DNA of 64,000 nucleotides from Asterella californica (GCA_036924285.1 JAYKYS010000004.1:15222001-15286000), one strand, 5' to 3'. Numbered from the stretch's first letter, positions 10,994 to 23,391 are shown. A program made the numbers and translations. The notes: generated by a model not told the origin, from the letters alone.

Positions 10994-12777
10994 GATGTTA
11001 GAATCAGCTGAAGAGAATGTTGTCCCGGCGAGAGTCTTTCTTGGGGAGGACGGACCTCATAACTGTAATTGATCAGAGAAACGACCTAAAGGGAAAATAA
11101 GTTGCTGCTGGCGATGAGATCTCAAAACCTTGCTTCTTGCTGCCACCAATTACAAAACAAACACTCAAACAGACACCCTGCAGACACTCTGGTGCACAGA
11201 TAGATCTTTCTGGATTCAGAATAACTTTATTTCAGTGTCAACTGCACCATCAATTTCTTCAACCATAAAATCTCTCTTTTCCTCTCTTGCGCACGTCTCT
11301 CTGCCAAAATCTGCCAAATTCACCTCAAACTCGGTCTAGTAGGTGAAATTCCGACCGTGAACTCTTATACATCTCCTTGCGTCAACCTCTCAACTGAAAA
11401 CTCTCAGAAATTTGATTCAACGACGATCAAAAGCCTCTCACAGACCATCAAATCGATCTCCGCTCAATAGACTGTCTCCTGTTCGTTTAGAAGGTAGCTC
11501 TTCCTCCAATCTCTGTATTAGACAAAGTTTTTGCTCCTAAACTCTTGTCTATCCCTTTGCGTCGATCTCTTCATTGAATTCTCTCAGAAATTTCATCTCC
11601 TCAACCCCCAAGCTTTTCCTGCGCGTCCCGACGGCTCTCCTTCTGCTCTCTGTAAAAAATCCTCTATCTCTCGCGGCCGCAGGTTAATTAACCTAAAAGG
11701 TAAGTCCTCAGCTAAGCTGCCCCCATGCTGTCCTTATAAGCAGAACTACTTATCAGAAGCATGCCCCTAGCTAAGCTACCCCCCTACTATCTTTACGTAC
11801 AAAACTTTAATTACTAAACTGGCTCTCTTTTTAATAAAAGCTTCACACCTGTCTTTACAAGGCCGACTCCTTCATTACTAAAGGTCTCACAACCTTCTTT
11901 GCCATTGCTAAGCTGACTCGATGATTAATTAATTGATTAACAAAAGTTTCTCATGCTCTTGCTGTCATCCTGCATATACCACAAGCCATCCAATGTAGGC
12001 CGAAGCCCCTACACTTATGAGGTTACCCCATAGGGCTTACAGCCCCCTCATATGCGCACCAAGTATCTCCTATGGTATATTCACGATGGCATGCGGAGAC
12101 TTAGGCCAAGAAGTCCACGATTAAGAGAGATACCGGTCTCCCGTCCTAGATATGAGCTGCATATCCAACATAGACTTCTTTCCAGGAGGCCAACATGTCG
12201 GAATAGGAACCAGAGCCAAGGGGAATTGATCTTGAGACCACGTTCCTCCTAGACAGACGCCTTATCACTGGGATGGCCTTTGGTTCCGTTCTAAAAGCAT
12301 TTACAGTCTCTACATATGCTTTTACTGAAGAAATTTTTCTGCAAAGTCTTTACTAGTCTTTCTTAAGCTAGCTTCTTTATACAACTCCGTTTTTAGTGAA
12401 TAAAGAGTCAAAACTATAGTACTCATGAACACTTACACACTCACACTATCAGATTGAGAGTTCGAGTCACGAGCCAGAATCGACGAATTTCCCTCTTTTG
12501 CATATTTCTCACTTTAAAACCCGTACTAACTATTACTTAAAACACTTTCCGTCAAAACTGGAAACATGAAGTCGCTCTTCTTGTCGAGCTTTGCATTTTG
12601 GTGTCTTTCGACCTCTTTAGGGTGATATTCCATTCCAAGCTAGGGGGCAGCTTGCCAAGCATAACTTAACCCCAACTTAACTCCTGCCTAGCTTGATAAG
12701 CTAGGGTGCAGCTTCCTGAACAAATGCTAGTTGAGTGTCTTCTGAAGCTCTGTTTCATCATCTTGAACACCACGTAC
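10994..12777. other. Unassigned retroelement-like non-coding DNA
   Basis: No coding region is supportable. C/T-rich stretches and repeated 'gctaagctgcccccatg' and 'gctaagctacccccc' words (11714, 11771) resemble LTR or leader DNA. It ends ...tatgaca immediately before the conserved 'ttcaccccctcc' block at 12783, so part is probably the diverged 3' LTR of the element that left the integrase tail at 12834-13430. I could not define its other end. Confidence 0.35.
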
Positions 12778-12833
12778 TATGACATTCACCCCCTCCAAAC
12801 CTGCACATCCTCCGGTATGTGCCAACCTTTCCA

Positions 12834-13430
12834 CTAGTCTCCAAAGTTCTCTAAATTGTCATCGTCCTCTTCAACGTCCTCTGCGTCTTCTTCTGATAGC
12901 AGATCTGCATCGGCATCCATCATCTGATCTGACTCCAAAAATTCATCTAGCTCAACGGTTTCTCCCCTTTTTCTAAACAACTTGATACGCTTACCAGCAA
13001 CAGGAAGCCTTAGAGGTGTACCATCAAGTTCTCGTAAATAGTAAGTAGCGTTCTGATGCACTTCTAAGACAACATACGGACCAAACCACCTCCTAGAAAA
13101 TTTCCGAACCGTAGAGTGCTGATTTTCTAGCATACTGTCATACACCAAAACCCAATCTCCAGCATGTATGGGCTTCGGTCGAAGCCCATGGGTCTTGTCA
13201 AACCTGTCCTTGTTCTTGAGACGAGTCTCTTTCAGTTTCTGTTGTGTCTCTATAAGATCCTCCTCTCTATGTTCCAACTGCCTAATTCGAAGTGCAAGAA
13301 GTTATGCATGATATATTTCGTCTTCCCACGGTAAAGTAGTCCATGTAGGAAAATCCTCCTCTGTCGGTATAATCGGCTTCTGATCCAACATGCATGGACT
13401 GTCAACCTCTTGTGACAAGCTATTTCCAAC
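12834..13430 (-). pseudogene. Integrase C-terminal tail of a Ty3 element
   Basis: On the minus strand it reads WTTLPWEDEIYH, then (after a TAA) IRQLEHREEDLIETQQKLK, KNKDRFDKTHGLRPKPI, GDWVLVYDS, and the GPY/F module RRWFGPYVVLEVHQNATYYL, ending with an acidic tail of DADADLLSEEDAED type. This is the DNA-binding C-terminal part of a gypsy integrase. Catalytic DDE residues and everything upstream are missing beyond about 13430. The flanking 'caccccctcc' block ties it to the B/D group. Confidence 0.7.
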
Positions 13431-13585
13431 CGACCTTAGTAGTCCATGCATTGTTATGGATTGCAAGTCTCTTTCTGGCCGGTCGTTTCCAGCAGGCTTC
13501 ACAGACTTTACGAACCGGCTGTTTGAGACTGACCTTGGTAGTCCATGCAATGCATGAGTGCTGGTCCAAAATGGTCTGGTCGTTC

Positions 13586-14498
13586 TGTAAACCCTCCGCG
13601 GTCCTATCGATCAACTACCCCCCGATCTCTCAACCTCCACGATCGTCATCCACGAATCTGCAACATGTCGGACCTGTCTCTCACTCAGGGGTCACCTCTG
13701 ATGGCTGTGATGGAAGCACACCATGAACTTGAAAGGAAAATGCTGAGTTCACTCATTCATACACCCACAAACGTATCATCTAAAAATCTCATTAAACACA
13801 TCAACTATAATCCTCCATTCTAACGACGTCTCTCAAGTTCTCACATGCTAAAAATATCTCACACTCTCTATATTACTCAAGTTGTCATTACGACAATGTG
13901 AAAATAAGGATGAGGAGCTCTTCTCTACTCTTCTATTTATACATTCTAGGTTTTTACTTTAGTACCCTCCGGTAACTCAGCCGTAACTACTTTTACCGAG
14001 TTTTACTAAGATATTACTTAAGATAAAAGCATTGATCACATGGGCTTTTTACCTTTTCACATGGGCTTATTCCTTCAAAGTCAACAACTTCTAGAAGGAT
14101 TCTGGAATATTCTCAAGGAATCTCAAATTTCCACCCCCCTCTACACTAGGACCCACTAAAAAGGAAACATGTGGAATCTCTTCTTGTTTTTAATGCCCAC
14201 AAAGTCCACAACTTTAATCCAACCACTAATATCAAGTCAAAAAGGAGATAAGGGATACTTTCCACCCCCTTTCTACCTTTTAGACAAGATGACAAGATAG
14301 TAGTGCTCACTCTTTAGCAAATATCTGAATTCTGCCAAAAGTACAGCTAAGTTTAACCATAACTAACTTTTAGCTAGTCATGACTAACTTGATACATCCT
14401 TAAAGTACTTTGGCAGCCAATAAACATTCTCAACACTTAGTTATAACTAAACACCTTACTAATAGACAAACTTCCTATGTGTAACATAGGTCGTTACA
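13586..14498 (-). repeat. 3' LTR of element A
   Basis: The LTR is almost identical to 23392-24302. It carries the same TATAAATAG box on the minus strand (13933-13941) and the same end palindrome, ctatgtgtaacatag. On its inner side the minus-strand polypurine-like tract is weak; the integrase stop lies only 14 bp away. Confidence 0.9.
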
Positions 14499-14511
14499 TT
14501 TTACCCCTGGA

Positions 14512-17391
14512 CTAAATTTTTGCTCCATCCTCGGAGTGAAGAGAGAACTTTCGTCGATGAAACAACTTCAACTTGTCATGATTTACCCGATCAAATCTCC
14601 TTCCTCCCAGCTCCTGAAGGTCATATGTGAAGTTGCTCCACACCTTATCTACAACAAAAGGACCAAAATATCTCGGAAGAAACTTCTTCCTAGCCCTCTT
14701 GAATCTGATAGCATCATACAACATAACCCAATCTCCGACTTGAAAAGGTTTTACCTCCCTCTTGCCCAAACGTTTGTCGTAACTCTTCTTTTGATACGCT
14801 TGAGCTCGTTCCATCCGGATCATTGCTACCGCTCGAGTCTCTTCCAACTCCATGAGTTGCTCCCTTCTTGATCTGACCACGTCTTCTCCTATCGACCTCT
14901 TCAACTTTCGTTGAATAGTTTTGAAAAGTATCCAATTTGAATTGGATCGGCAACTTGGACTCCACTCCATAAACCAGTCGAAATGGAGAGTATCCAGTAG
15001 AAGTCTTTGTTGTCGTTCGGTATTCCCATAAGATGGCATGTAGCCTCTTATCCCAAGTATGTTTCGCAGTCTCAACACCAGCATCTTTGACGAGCATCAT
15101 ACAAAGTGTAAGATTGGTCTTCTCCGCAAGACCATTAGCATTTGGTTTGTATGAGGTCGTTACTCGTGGCTTGATAGAAAAGTGTTGTAGCATAGCAGTA
15201 GTCATGCTCCCTACAAACTCTCCTCCTCTATCCGAGACCAACTCTAACGGACATCCAAATCTTGTGATGATCCTCTCCCATAGGAATCTACCGACTTCTA
15301 TTTCATTGGTCTCTCTCAAAGGTCTAGCCTCTACCCACTTGGTACAATAGTCAGTGGCGACTACAATGTATCTATTGCCTCGAGGTGTCTTATTAAGAGG
15401 ACCTACAAAGTCAATACCTCACTTCTCAAATGGTCCTAATATTGGAATTGATCTTAACGGAGGTGTTCTAGTAGACTTCAGAGCAAATGCTTGACATACG
15501 TCGCAAGTTTTGCAATAGTCTAAACACTCCTTGAAAATCCCTCTCCAATGATAACCCGCATCCAAAATCTTGAAAGCTGTTATCTTACCAGCAAAGTGAC
15601 CTCCGCAAACAGTGCCATCGTGAAACTCGTGCGCTTGAACGCCTCCTTTTGACCAACTGCTCTCCTTAGTAAGCCATCTGCTCCTTGATGAAATAGAATT
15701 CCCTCCACCACGGTGTAAGGTTTGCATCTCTTGATCAACGCGTTATGTTCTCGAGTATGCATACCTTCTGGAAAAGAGCCATCTGCAAGGAAACTCCAGA
15801 TTTCCTTGTACTCATCCGATATCTTCTCAATGCTTGTGATGGTCATCAAATGCTCGTCTGGAAACGAATCATCAAATGGTTCTTCTCCCTCATCATCATA
15901 AGCCCTCGACAAAAGATCAGCATTCGCATGTTTTTTCCCTGGTCTATCTTCGATCACATAATCGTATTCTGTTAGAAGGATCTTCCAACGAGCAATACGA
16001 CCTTCGGCATTAGGCTTATTAAAGATATACTTTAAAGCCTTGTGATCTGTGACTATGGAAAATTTCCCTCCTAGCAAGTAGTGTCAAAATTTCTTCAATC
16101 CAAAGATCACCGCTAATCCTTCTCGTTCAGTCACGGAGTAATTCTTCTCCGCTGGAACCATCTGCCTACTAGCATAAGCTATAGGATGATCATGCCCATC
16201 TCCATCTAGCTGACTTAATGTACATCCGATTGTTACATTGGAGGCATCCGTATACAGAATAAATGCTTTACTCCACTCAGGTTTAGCAAGTATAGGAGCT
16301 GTCACTAATGCCTTTTTCAGCTCCTCAAATGCTTCCTTTGCCTTCTGATCATGCACTATCAAGTCAAAATCAACTCCCTTCTTCATGTACATAGTCAAAG
16401 CTATTGCTTTGTTTGAGAAGGAAAAGACAAACCTACGATAATATCCAACCATGCCAAGAAACTGCCTCAACTTTGTCAAGTTGATCGGAAATGGAAGATC
16501 CACAATCTTCTTCACCTTCTCAGGATCTACCGCAATTTCATTCTTGGAAATGAAGTGCCCTAACAGCAGACCTTCTTCACAGCCAAAGATGCACTTCTCT
16601 GGATTTAGAGAAGCGTTGGCTTGCTCCAACCGCTGCAAAACTTTGATCACATGATCAAAGTGGTCCTCCTTTCTTCCGTACACACAGAAATCGTCAATGA
16701 AATCTCGAACAAACTTCCCTATGAATGGTTCAAACACCTTGTTCATGAACCTTTGAAACGTGGCCGGAGCATTACACAGTCCGAATGGCATCACCCGAAA
16801 TGCAAATGTTCCCCAAGGAGTAGTGAAAGTAGTCAACTGATAGTACTCCTGTGTTATCTTGATCTGGTTATACCCACTATAACCATCACCAAAGCTGTAC
16901 CACTCATGACCACCAACTTCCTCCAAAATCTCATCTATAAATGGTAGAGGATAATAATCCTTCTTGGTAACTGCATTCAGCTTCTTATAGTCTATGCACA
17001 CTCGCAGCTTACCATTCTTCTTCTTGACAATCACAATGGGTGAAACCCATTCTGAGTTCTCCACCTCATAGATGAAACTCGCCTCCTTCAACTTGTCTAT
17101 CTCCTCCTTGACCATCATTGCCGTTGTGGGGTTGACCCTTCTCTGCTTCTGTCGAACTGGTCTTGCGTGCTCCTCAAATTCGATTCGATGAGTCTCGAGA
17201 GTCACCTCCTTCAAATCCTTGTAGCTGAAAGCAAACACATGGATATATTTTCGAAATATATCTAAGAATCTACTTTTCTCTTCTTGAGTGACATTGATAC
17301 CAAACTTCAGGGTAGAGAGTCTTCTCACAATCTCTGCCTCACTCAACTCTTCTTTGTCAGGATCTTTCTCCACTGCTGGTCGAGGCAACAA
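14512..17391 (-). pseudogene. pol of element A: RT, RNase H, integrase
   Basis: The RT frame opens at 17391 and holds RPVRQKQRRVNP, VSPIVIVKKKNGKLRVCIDY, TPWGTFAFRVMPFGLCNAP and the catalytic FIDDF box (near 16690; usually YLDD). It then continues with LGHFISKNEI and RNase H (LYTDASNVTIGCTLSQ). TGA at 16086-16084 interrupts between KKF and HYLLGGKFSIVTDHKAL; the frame is otherwise continuous. A frameshift near 15640 and a TGA at 15419-15421 precede the integrase core: GIDFVGPLN, VSDRGGEF and NGLAEKTN supply D, D and E. A last shift near 14930 leads to the GPF/Y tail (RYFGPFVVDKVW). Function: copy RNA into DNA and insert it. Four lesions make this copy inactive. Confidence 0.88.
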
Positions 17392-18197
17392 GTCAATAGC
17401 ACTAAGCTGATGTAATGATTCATCTCGATCAAATCCTTCGTCCTCAGAGGAGGATTCTTGATCGTAAGAATCTCACTAGTGAGTCTATCAGAGTCAGAAG
17501 TCACAACTCCAACACCCGAGAGAGGAACTATCACTCTATGATCTCTAGGCCCAATCCGTAAGTATCCCTTGTGCCACCTATCAGTGGTGCGCACAGCTCT
17601 CAACCAAGGCCTACCTAGGAGCAAATCATAACTAGAGTCCTTTAACACTTGAAAGGACATCAATGTTTGAACTCCCATCACAGACACGACCACCTTCTCT
17701 AACACACCAAGAGGTCTTACCCGTTGCTTGTTAGCCATCCCCAAGACAATGCTAGCTGGGCGAGTTGGTTCCATCCCCAACTTCTTCATCAACCTCTCCG
17801 ATATGACGTTTACAGCCGACTCCTCATCCACCAATACGTCAGAGACGTAGTGACCATTCAACCGGACTTCAATCTTTGAAGCCCTAGTGCATACCTCTGA
17901 AGCATGCACATCCACCACACCAACTCCCACAGACTTTGATGTCTTGCTCTTGGGTTTCTTCTTCTTGCTTCTCTTAGAACTCAGTCCTCCTCTGAGTTCC
18001 CTTCGTAAGCTGGGATTAAGTGCGATCAGTTGTCCAACAGTGATGTTGACTTTTTGAGCACCCACATCTTCAACCACATCATATCCCGCTTGGGAAGATG
18101 AAATGGTGAAATCCGCCATCCCTAGCTTCCTTCTTGGCTCCCTTGGTGTACTCGAAACATTACTCGAACGAGTACTTCTACTTGTTGACTCCTCCAT
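17343..18197 (-). pseudogene. Protease region of element A
   Basis: The frame of 284 codons lies between gag (13 bp gap, different frame) and RT (49 bp overlap, different frame). It has a basic linker (KRSKKKKPKSKTSK), then VSDVLVDEESAVNVISERLMKKLG. The position and flanks are those of the gypsy protease active site (VLVDxGSAVN), but the residue after Asp is Glu-Glu rather than x-Gly. The distal block LLLGRPWLRAV is well preserved. Loss of the active-site Gly suggests a dead enzyme, although this could be a lineage variant. Confidence 0.7.
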
Positions 18198-18210
18198 GAA
18201 AACCGGTTCA

Positions 18211-19266
18211 TCAGAAAATTGAGTTTTTCCTTTGAGCTAAAAGCTCCACCGGTGCATGAGAAGAGTTTGAACTCTCTCCTTTCTCGTAGATGGGATCTCG
18301 CACAACATCGATAGTAGCCACCCCCTTGTCTCGTCCTTGTGATGGATTTCCTCCATCCACATTCATTCTGACAGCTTCGGCACCTCTTGCTCCGTTGTTA
18401 GGACAATTTCGCTGGAAATGAGAACCTCCACACGTCCAACAAGTGATTCCTCCAAAGTTACCTTGGTTGCCTCCAAAGTTACCTTGGTTGCCTCCAAAGT
18501 TACCTTGATTTCCTCGGTTGGGATTGTTGTCATAACCTCTTTGACCTCCTCCTCCACCTTTGTTCCTCCATTCTCGTAACTGCACCACGTTTATCTTGAG
18601 ATCCGCAAGAGTATCGGTGATGCTCTTCAACTCGGCATGAAAATCAGAGGTGGCAGTAGACATCCTTGTTGGGACAAACGGTCTTGGCACCACCGTTGGA
18701 GTAGGAGCTGACGTTGAAGCAATCACCAATTGTGATGGTGCAGGTGCGATCGTTGTGACCACACCAGGAGTCGGAGTTGACACCAGAGCAGCATGATGAG
18801 GTTGGATGATATCTCCTTCATCCAAACTCTCTTCCATATTTGTCGCTATCTTGATGGCCTCCGCTTTGGTTGTTGGCTTCTCGTACCTCACTTGGGTTCG
18901 AATTGAAGGCCTCAACCCTCCCACCAAGTTCTTGGTCAACACTGCTCCAATCCCCGCCATCGTTAACTCCACATTGTCTCCACTCTTCCATAGGACCGTC
19001 CGAAACCGTTGCTCCAACTTATCCACCCTTTCGGCATATTGCCGAACTTTCTCATCGTCCCGTTGCTTCAAATGAGTAAGCTCCACCATGAGCTTCTCAT
19101 AACTCTCTTCTGGAAGAAATTCTTCAACGAGTGCATTACTCAACGTCTCCCATGTGGCCTCAACTGCACCAGGTGTCTGGCTCTTCACTCGGTCTTCATA
19201 CCACGTTAGAGCAAAATCTTCTAAAAACTCCGGCAGTAACAACACCCATTCTTCCTTCCTTCTCAC
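18211..19266 (-). pseudogene. gag of element A
   Basis: The 351-codon frame has the gypsy gag core (FALTWYEDRV, SNALVEEFLP, KQRDDEKVRQYAERVDKL), a Thr/Pro/Ala hinge, a Gly-rich stretch with three 21 bp tandem repeats (NQGNFGG x3, about 18450-18510), and a zinc knuckle, CWTCGGSHFQRNC. The true N-terminus is probably the ATG at 19334-19332 (MGKLLVFHGKDNEDIEPF), one frame off, so an early frameshift separates it. The product is the particle protein and RNA-binding factor. Confidence 0.8.
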
Positions 19267-19624
19267 GTTGTTTCCGATGCAAATGGTTCTATATCTTCAT
19301 TGTCCTTCCCATGAAACACAAGTAACTTCCCCATCTTGTAACTATTCTTTCTACCCTTCTAATTTTTGTGCAATAACTACTCGCTAAAAGAGTACGAACA
19401 TCACCAATTCCATTCGCGAATAATCTACCATAGGTAAAATGAAAGGAAATGGTTGTAACAACACCTCTTGTGCCATCTCTTCTCCCAAGATAATCATGAG
19501 TCTGAGTCGCATCACCGTCTTCTCCACCATCCGAATGACGATCTCCATCACAACTCAGCCGAGTCCTCTTTTGAAGTCGACAACTTCTCCGTCTCAACTC
19601 TTTGAGTCTCGTCCAACTTCTCGA

Positions 19625-20038
19625 CTACTGACGTAAGTAGGCGGCCACATCGACGCACTTGTGTCCTCTTGATAGATCACCCACTCCACAACTTGGACAA
19701 GGATCTTTGCCTAGAAGATGAATTGGCGCTGGTGACGATAGACCCACTCGAAGACTTAAATCAGTAAACTTCCGCTTCCCTTTAGCTCTCTCGGTTCTGA
19801 TTCTAGTTGGACAATTCACTACTTTGTGTCCCAACCCTCTACAGAAATAACACCACAAGTCGGTTTCTACTCTTCTCCTCGGAGATTCTACTTGAGGTTT
19901 AGTACTAGGGTTTTCAAACTCGACGATAATCTCTCTCGAACTTTCTCCGACACTTACTATGACATCTAAACCTTGAGGAAGGTTTCTAAGTCTAACTTCC
20001 CAATCTTTTGAATTTCCACTCATGTTGCACCTTCTCAA
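19625..20038 (-). CDS. Small zinc-knuckle ORF in element A leader
   Basis: 137 codons from ATG at 20038. The middle carries a classical CCHC knuckle, CYFCRGLGHKVVNC, followed by an Arg/Lys patch (RIRTERAKGKRKF) and a Cys/His cluster, CPSCGVGDLSRGHKC, that could bind a second metal. It lies upstream of gag in the same orientation, inside the 5' leader, and is separate from the gag knuckle at about 18410. It could be a captured nucleic-acid-binding protein or a duplicated, diverged gag end. No family is recognised beyond the knuckle. Confidence 0.45.
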   Translation of the reverse strand: MRRCNMSGNSKDWEVRLRNLPQGLDVIVSVGESSREIIVEFENPSTKPQVESPRRRVETDLWCYFCRGLGHKVVNCPTRIRTERAKGKRKFTDLSLRVGLSSPAPIHLLGKDPCPSCGVGDLSRGHKCVDVAAYLRQ

Positions 20039-20161
20039 CCATTAAGTGGACAAAGTATCATAGAGAAAAATAATTCTACATCACTTTCTTAACTCTTCCG
20101 AGCTTTATATTGGAATTCGTGTATTATACATGCTATACACGAAATAAAATCTAATCTAAAA

Positions 20162-20479
20162 TTAACTATCGAAGATATGATCCTCCTCACCATCGTTTGT
20201 ACTAATCACAACAGACATCTTGAACTCACTCTTGTAAGGATCCAACTCTACTTCACCAGGAGCATTCGTGGCATCCACAGTGAGTGATGCTTTAAACTCA
20301 GCTTTCTTCAAATCTGTGCCAATGGTCGCAGAAGCTTCTTCGTATAGGGTAAAGAGGGCACCCCAAGTGCTATAGATGCGGGTTCGTAACTCATCTATAC
20401 TTAACTTGGGCTTCTCCGTCTCTGTTCGAACTCCCAAACGTCTCTTCTTCCACCTCGTCATTCGAACTGGATTTCCCAT
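20162..20479 (-). CDS. Hypothetical ORF in element A leader
   Basis: 105 codons, basic start (MGNPVRMTRWKKRRLG), then a mixed helical region and an acidic end (NDGEEDHIF). It is the first sizeable frame after the primer-binding site, 122 bp upstream of the zinc-knuckle ORF and in the same strand. Unrecognised. It may be the first exon or start of an accessory protein, or chance. Confidence 0.3.
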   Translation of the reverse strand: MGNPVRMTRWKKRRLGVRTETEKPKLSIDELRTRIYSTWGALFTLYEEASATIGTDLKKAEFKASLTVDATNAPGEVELDPYKSEFKMSVVISTNDGEEDHIFDS

Positions 20480-21357
20480 GAAGTATCTTCAAGACCTCTT
20501 TGTATGCCGAAACGTATATCTCTTAGTTGGTAAGAGATCTCTCCAAGATTTTTGTGGTCTCCAGTAGCTCAACCTCCAAGCTACTAAATCATGAGGTTTC
20601 AACAAAAACTTCCCTAATCAGAAGAGATGGTGATGACTGTATAAATTTTCAGAGAACTGAAATTTGTATATTTTCACTTCCCTCATGGTTATCAACCCCC
20701 TCCACTTTGAAAAATTCTTTCTCCCTCTTCAGACCTCATCTTCCCATGATTTCTTTTGTCCTGGATAGCTTATCAGCCACTCTAAAACACTGGAAAGTTT
20801 CTCAGGAAAATAAAATTCACACAAAATCAGACAATGACTGTAAATTTTTCTAGATAACAGAATTCCTCAACTCTCACGAATAGACCCTCTCAACTTTGAA
20901 AATTGATTGCTCCCTCTCTAGACCACCTTTTCCTATGATTTCTTTTGTCTTAGATAGGTTATCAGCCAATCTAAAACAAAGGAAAGTTTCTCAGGAAAAT
21001 AAAATTCACAGAAAAGTTGACAGCGACTGTACAAATTTTCCAGAGAGCAGAATTTCTAAACTCACAAATTTATCTCCTCTAATAACTTTTCTCTCCTCCT
21101 TTCTCTACAACTCTTGTTGCACCCTCTTTCAACTCTCCTCAAACCCTTACTAAGTGAACAAGATGTAAAGAATGACTTCGAACGCATCATATATCACTAC
21201 GGGATACACGAAAGGTTCTAACGTTGCTAACATCGCGTTAGCTCTCTCTCCTCCCAACGTTCTCTCCATGTGCTCTCTCATAATCTCCTTTTGTCGAATA
21301 TAGAACTGAACTCTAAACATCGTTCAACGATCCCTTCAAGTGAGGTCCCGGCAACGG
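20480..21357 (-). other. Element A 5' leader, non-coding
   Basis: The leader contains two diverged direct copies of about 180 bp (about 20655-20850 and 20880-21060) sharing blocks such as 'cccatgatttcttttgtc' and 'ggaaagtttctcagga'. It ends at 21345-21357 with GTCCCGGCAACGG, the distal half of the primer-binding site. Confidence 0.5.
21345..21357 (-). promoter_or_regulatory. Primer-binding site of element A, distal half
   Basis: On the plus strand it reads GTCCCGGCAACGG. Joined to ACGGAACCA at 23379-23387 (one ACGG copy is the target duplication) it gives the 3' end of a plant tRNA-Glu (...CCCGGCAACGGAACCA). It would prime minus-strand DNA synthesis. The site is split by the solo LTR. Confidence 0.75.
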
Positions 21358-23378
21358 TGTCGTGTCGTGGACCGGCTCCTACATGAAATTCAAACTTCGA
21401 TGCTTGTCGCTCCAAAGACACTCATGAGAAGACAAGCTAGGCCCCAGCTTACGGGTTTTTGGCACAATCTCATATCTCCATTTTCATCGCATAGATGGGT
21501 AGAGCTCCTTGTCAGCTTTCCATAGGCACTTTGTCTACTTCGTTTGGACGCCTAGTGGAGAAGTTACAGGACTCGAAAGATGGAGAAAATAAGCTAGGCC
21601 CCAGCTTATGGGTTTTTGGCACCACTTCGGATCTTTGTTTTTATCGCAGCAGTGGATAGAGCTCCTTGTCAGCTTTCCATAGGCACTTCATCTACTTCGT
21701 TTGGACGCCTAGTGGAAAAGTTACAAGACTCGAAAGATGGAGAAAACAAGCTAGGCCCCAGCTTACGGGCTTTTGGCTCGACTTCGGATCTTCACTTTCA
21801 TCACATAGATGGGTAGAGCTCGTTGTCAGCTTTCCATGGGCATCTTGTTTACTTGGTTTGGACATCCGGAGAAAAAGTTATGCGATTCGAAAGAAGGCAA
21901 AATCAAGCTAGGCCCCTAGTTACTTGCTGACTGGGTATTTAGAGCTTTAAGCGTTGTATCAAAGACGCAAGGGGCCTGCTTCTTATGATAATTGAGGGTT
22001 GAACTTCGTACGTACAGACTGTAACAAGGGGGTTGCTTAAGGGGCTAGCTTGCACCTGCGACCTGTCAACGAACGGTTCGGGAGATTTGGAGGTCCAATG
22101 CAAGCGCACAAGGCGTCGTTGGGTTCAGATCTGAGCAGGCTACGCACTGGTTCAAACGGTTTGGGAAGAGACGGATCGGGGGTTGTGGTCTGAGAGAAAT
22201 TGAGACGCAGGAAGCAGATTTGAGGTTTTCAGTTACCTGTGAAGGAGAGTTGGACCGTTCGAGCCGTTCCAGAGTCCAAACTTGCTGTCCTTGGATCCAT
22301 CGGGATCAGAACAACGAGTTCTTCAGGAAATTGAAGACGATTCAAAGTTTCATCGGGCGGTTTGGGAGTAGTGAGTGAAATTGGCTCGCAGGGAAGCGCT
22401 TACATCAGATTTTCGTTCGCCTGCGACCTGAGATTGGGTTGTTCTTCGCGATCGGTGAGCCAAGCTCTTCGTTCTTGGTGCCTACGCGATCAGGGAGTCC
22501 TCATGTACGCATAGGAGAAGACTGTAAGTGAATTGGATTGTTGGTTTGGGTGTGGTGAGCGAATTTGAGCCGCAAGGAACTGATTTACGTCACTTTTTTG
22601 CAACCTGCGATCAAATTTCTCGCGTGGTTTTGCAAGGGGAACTCCGAACGACTTGTTTGGAGTCTCGTTGGGTTCAAGGTAGCTAGATCTATCTGCCAGG
22701 GAAGACGGATATCAGTTTAGACGATCCGTTTGTGCGGTGTGTGCGGTTTTAAGCCGCAGGGAGGAATTTTTGAAGGTTCGGTCACCTGCGACCGAAAATC
22801 GGCAATATCTCGGCTGATGGGAGTCGGATCTGAAAGTTTCTTGGGTTAACGGAGTCAGCGGAGGAGACCCTATCGACATCTGAAATCCGTTCAGCGAAAG
22901 GAGGAAGCTCACAGATAAGTCTTTTTCGGTTTCTTCGCTACGGGTTTTGCTCTTTTGAGTTCGTTAGAGTCCTGGTTGGCTGTATACAGCTTGTGGTAGC
23001 TAGCTTTAGCTAAGAGCTTATACATGGATGTGGTTTGGACTTGGGTTTGGATCGCGTGATACTGCTGTGGCTCTGTTTGTTAGCAAAGGGAAGTTTCTCT
23101 TGCTTTGAGTTACGCTTCGGTGGTTTTGGGTCAGGATTGTGATTCAGGGGTTTGTTTTAGGGCTTCTGAAGTAGGTTACGGACCGCTCAGGTCTGGTTAT
23201 CAGTTCTGTACTGTTAGGAGAAAGAAAGGGTAGTGTACATACATTTGGAGTGTATTTATCGCAGCATTCGCTTTCGTGGTTGTTTTTTCTCTGTCTTGTC
23301 TCTGTTTCAGCACAAAATCTCCACAGCCAGGAACCTCACGTTTTCCTGGACATCCTTCACGCAATATCGGACACGACA
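21358..23378 (+). repeat. Solo LTR of the B/D family inside element A
   Basis: 2021 bp, TGTCGTGTC...GACACGACA, flanked by ACGG on both sides (21354-21357, 23379-23382). No internal region or second LTR accompanies it, so it is the product of LTR-LTR recombination. It is inverted relative to element A and contains three 158 bp tandem units (agagctc words at about 21500, 21658, 21815). Confidence 0.9.
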
Positions 23379-23391
23379 ACGGAACCAAAAA
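23379..23391 (-). promoter_or_regulatory. Primer-binding site of element A, proximal half
   Basis: ACGGAACCA (23379-23387) plus a four-base AAAA spacer to the LTR edge at 23392. On the minus strand this is LTR-TTTT-TGGTTCCGT, the complement of the CCA end of tRNA-Glu. Confidence 0.75.
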
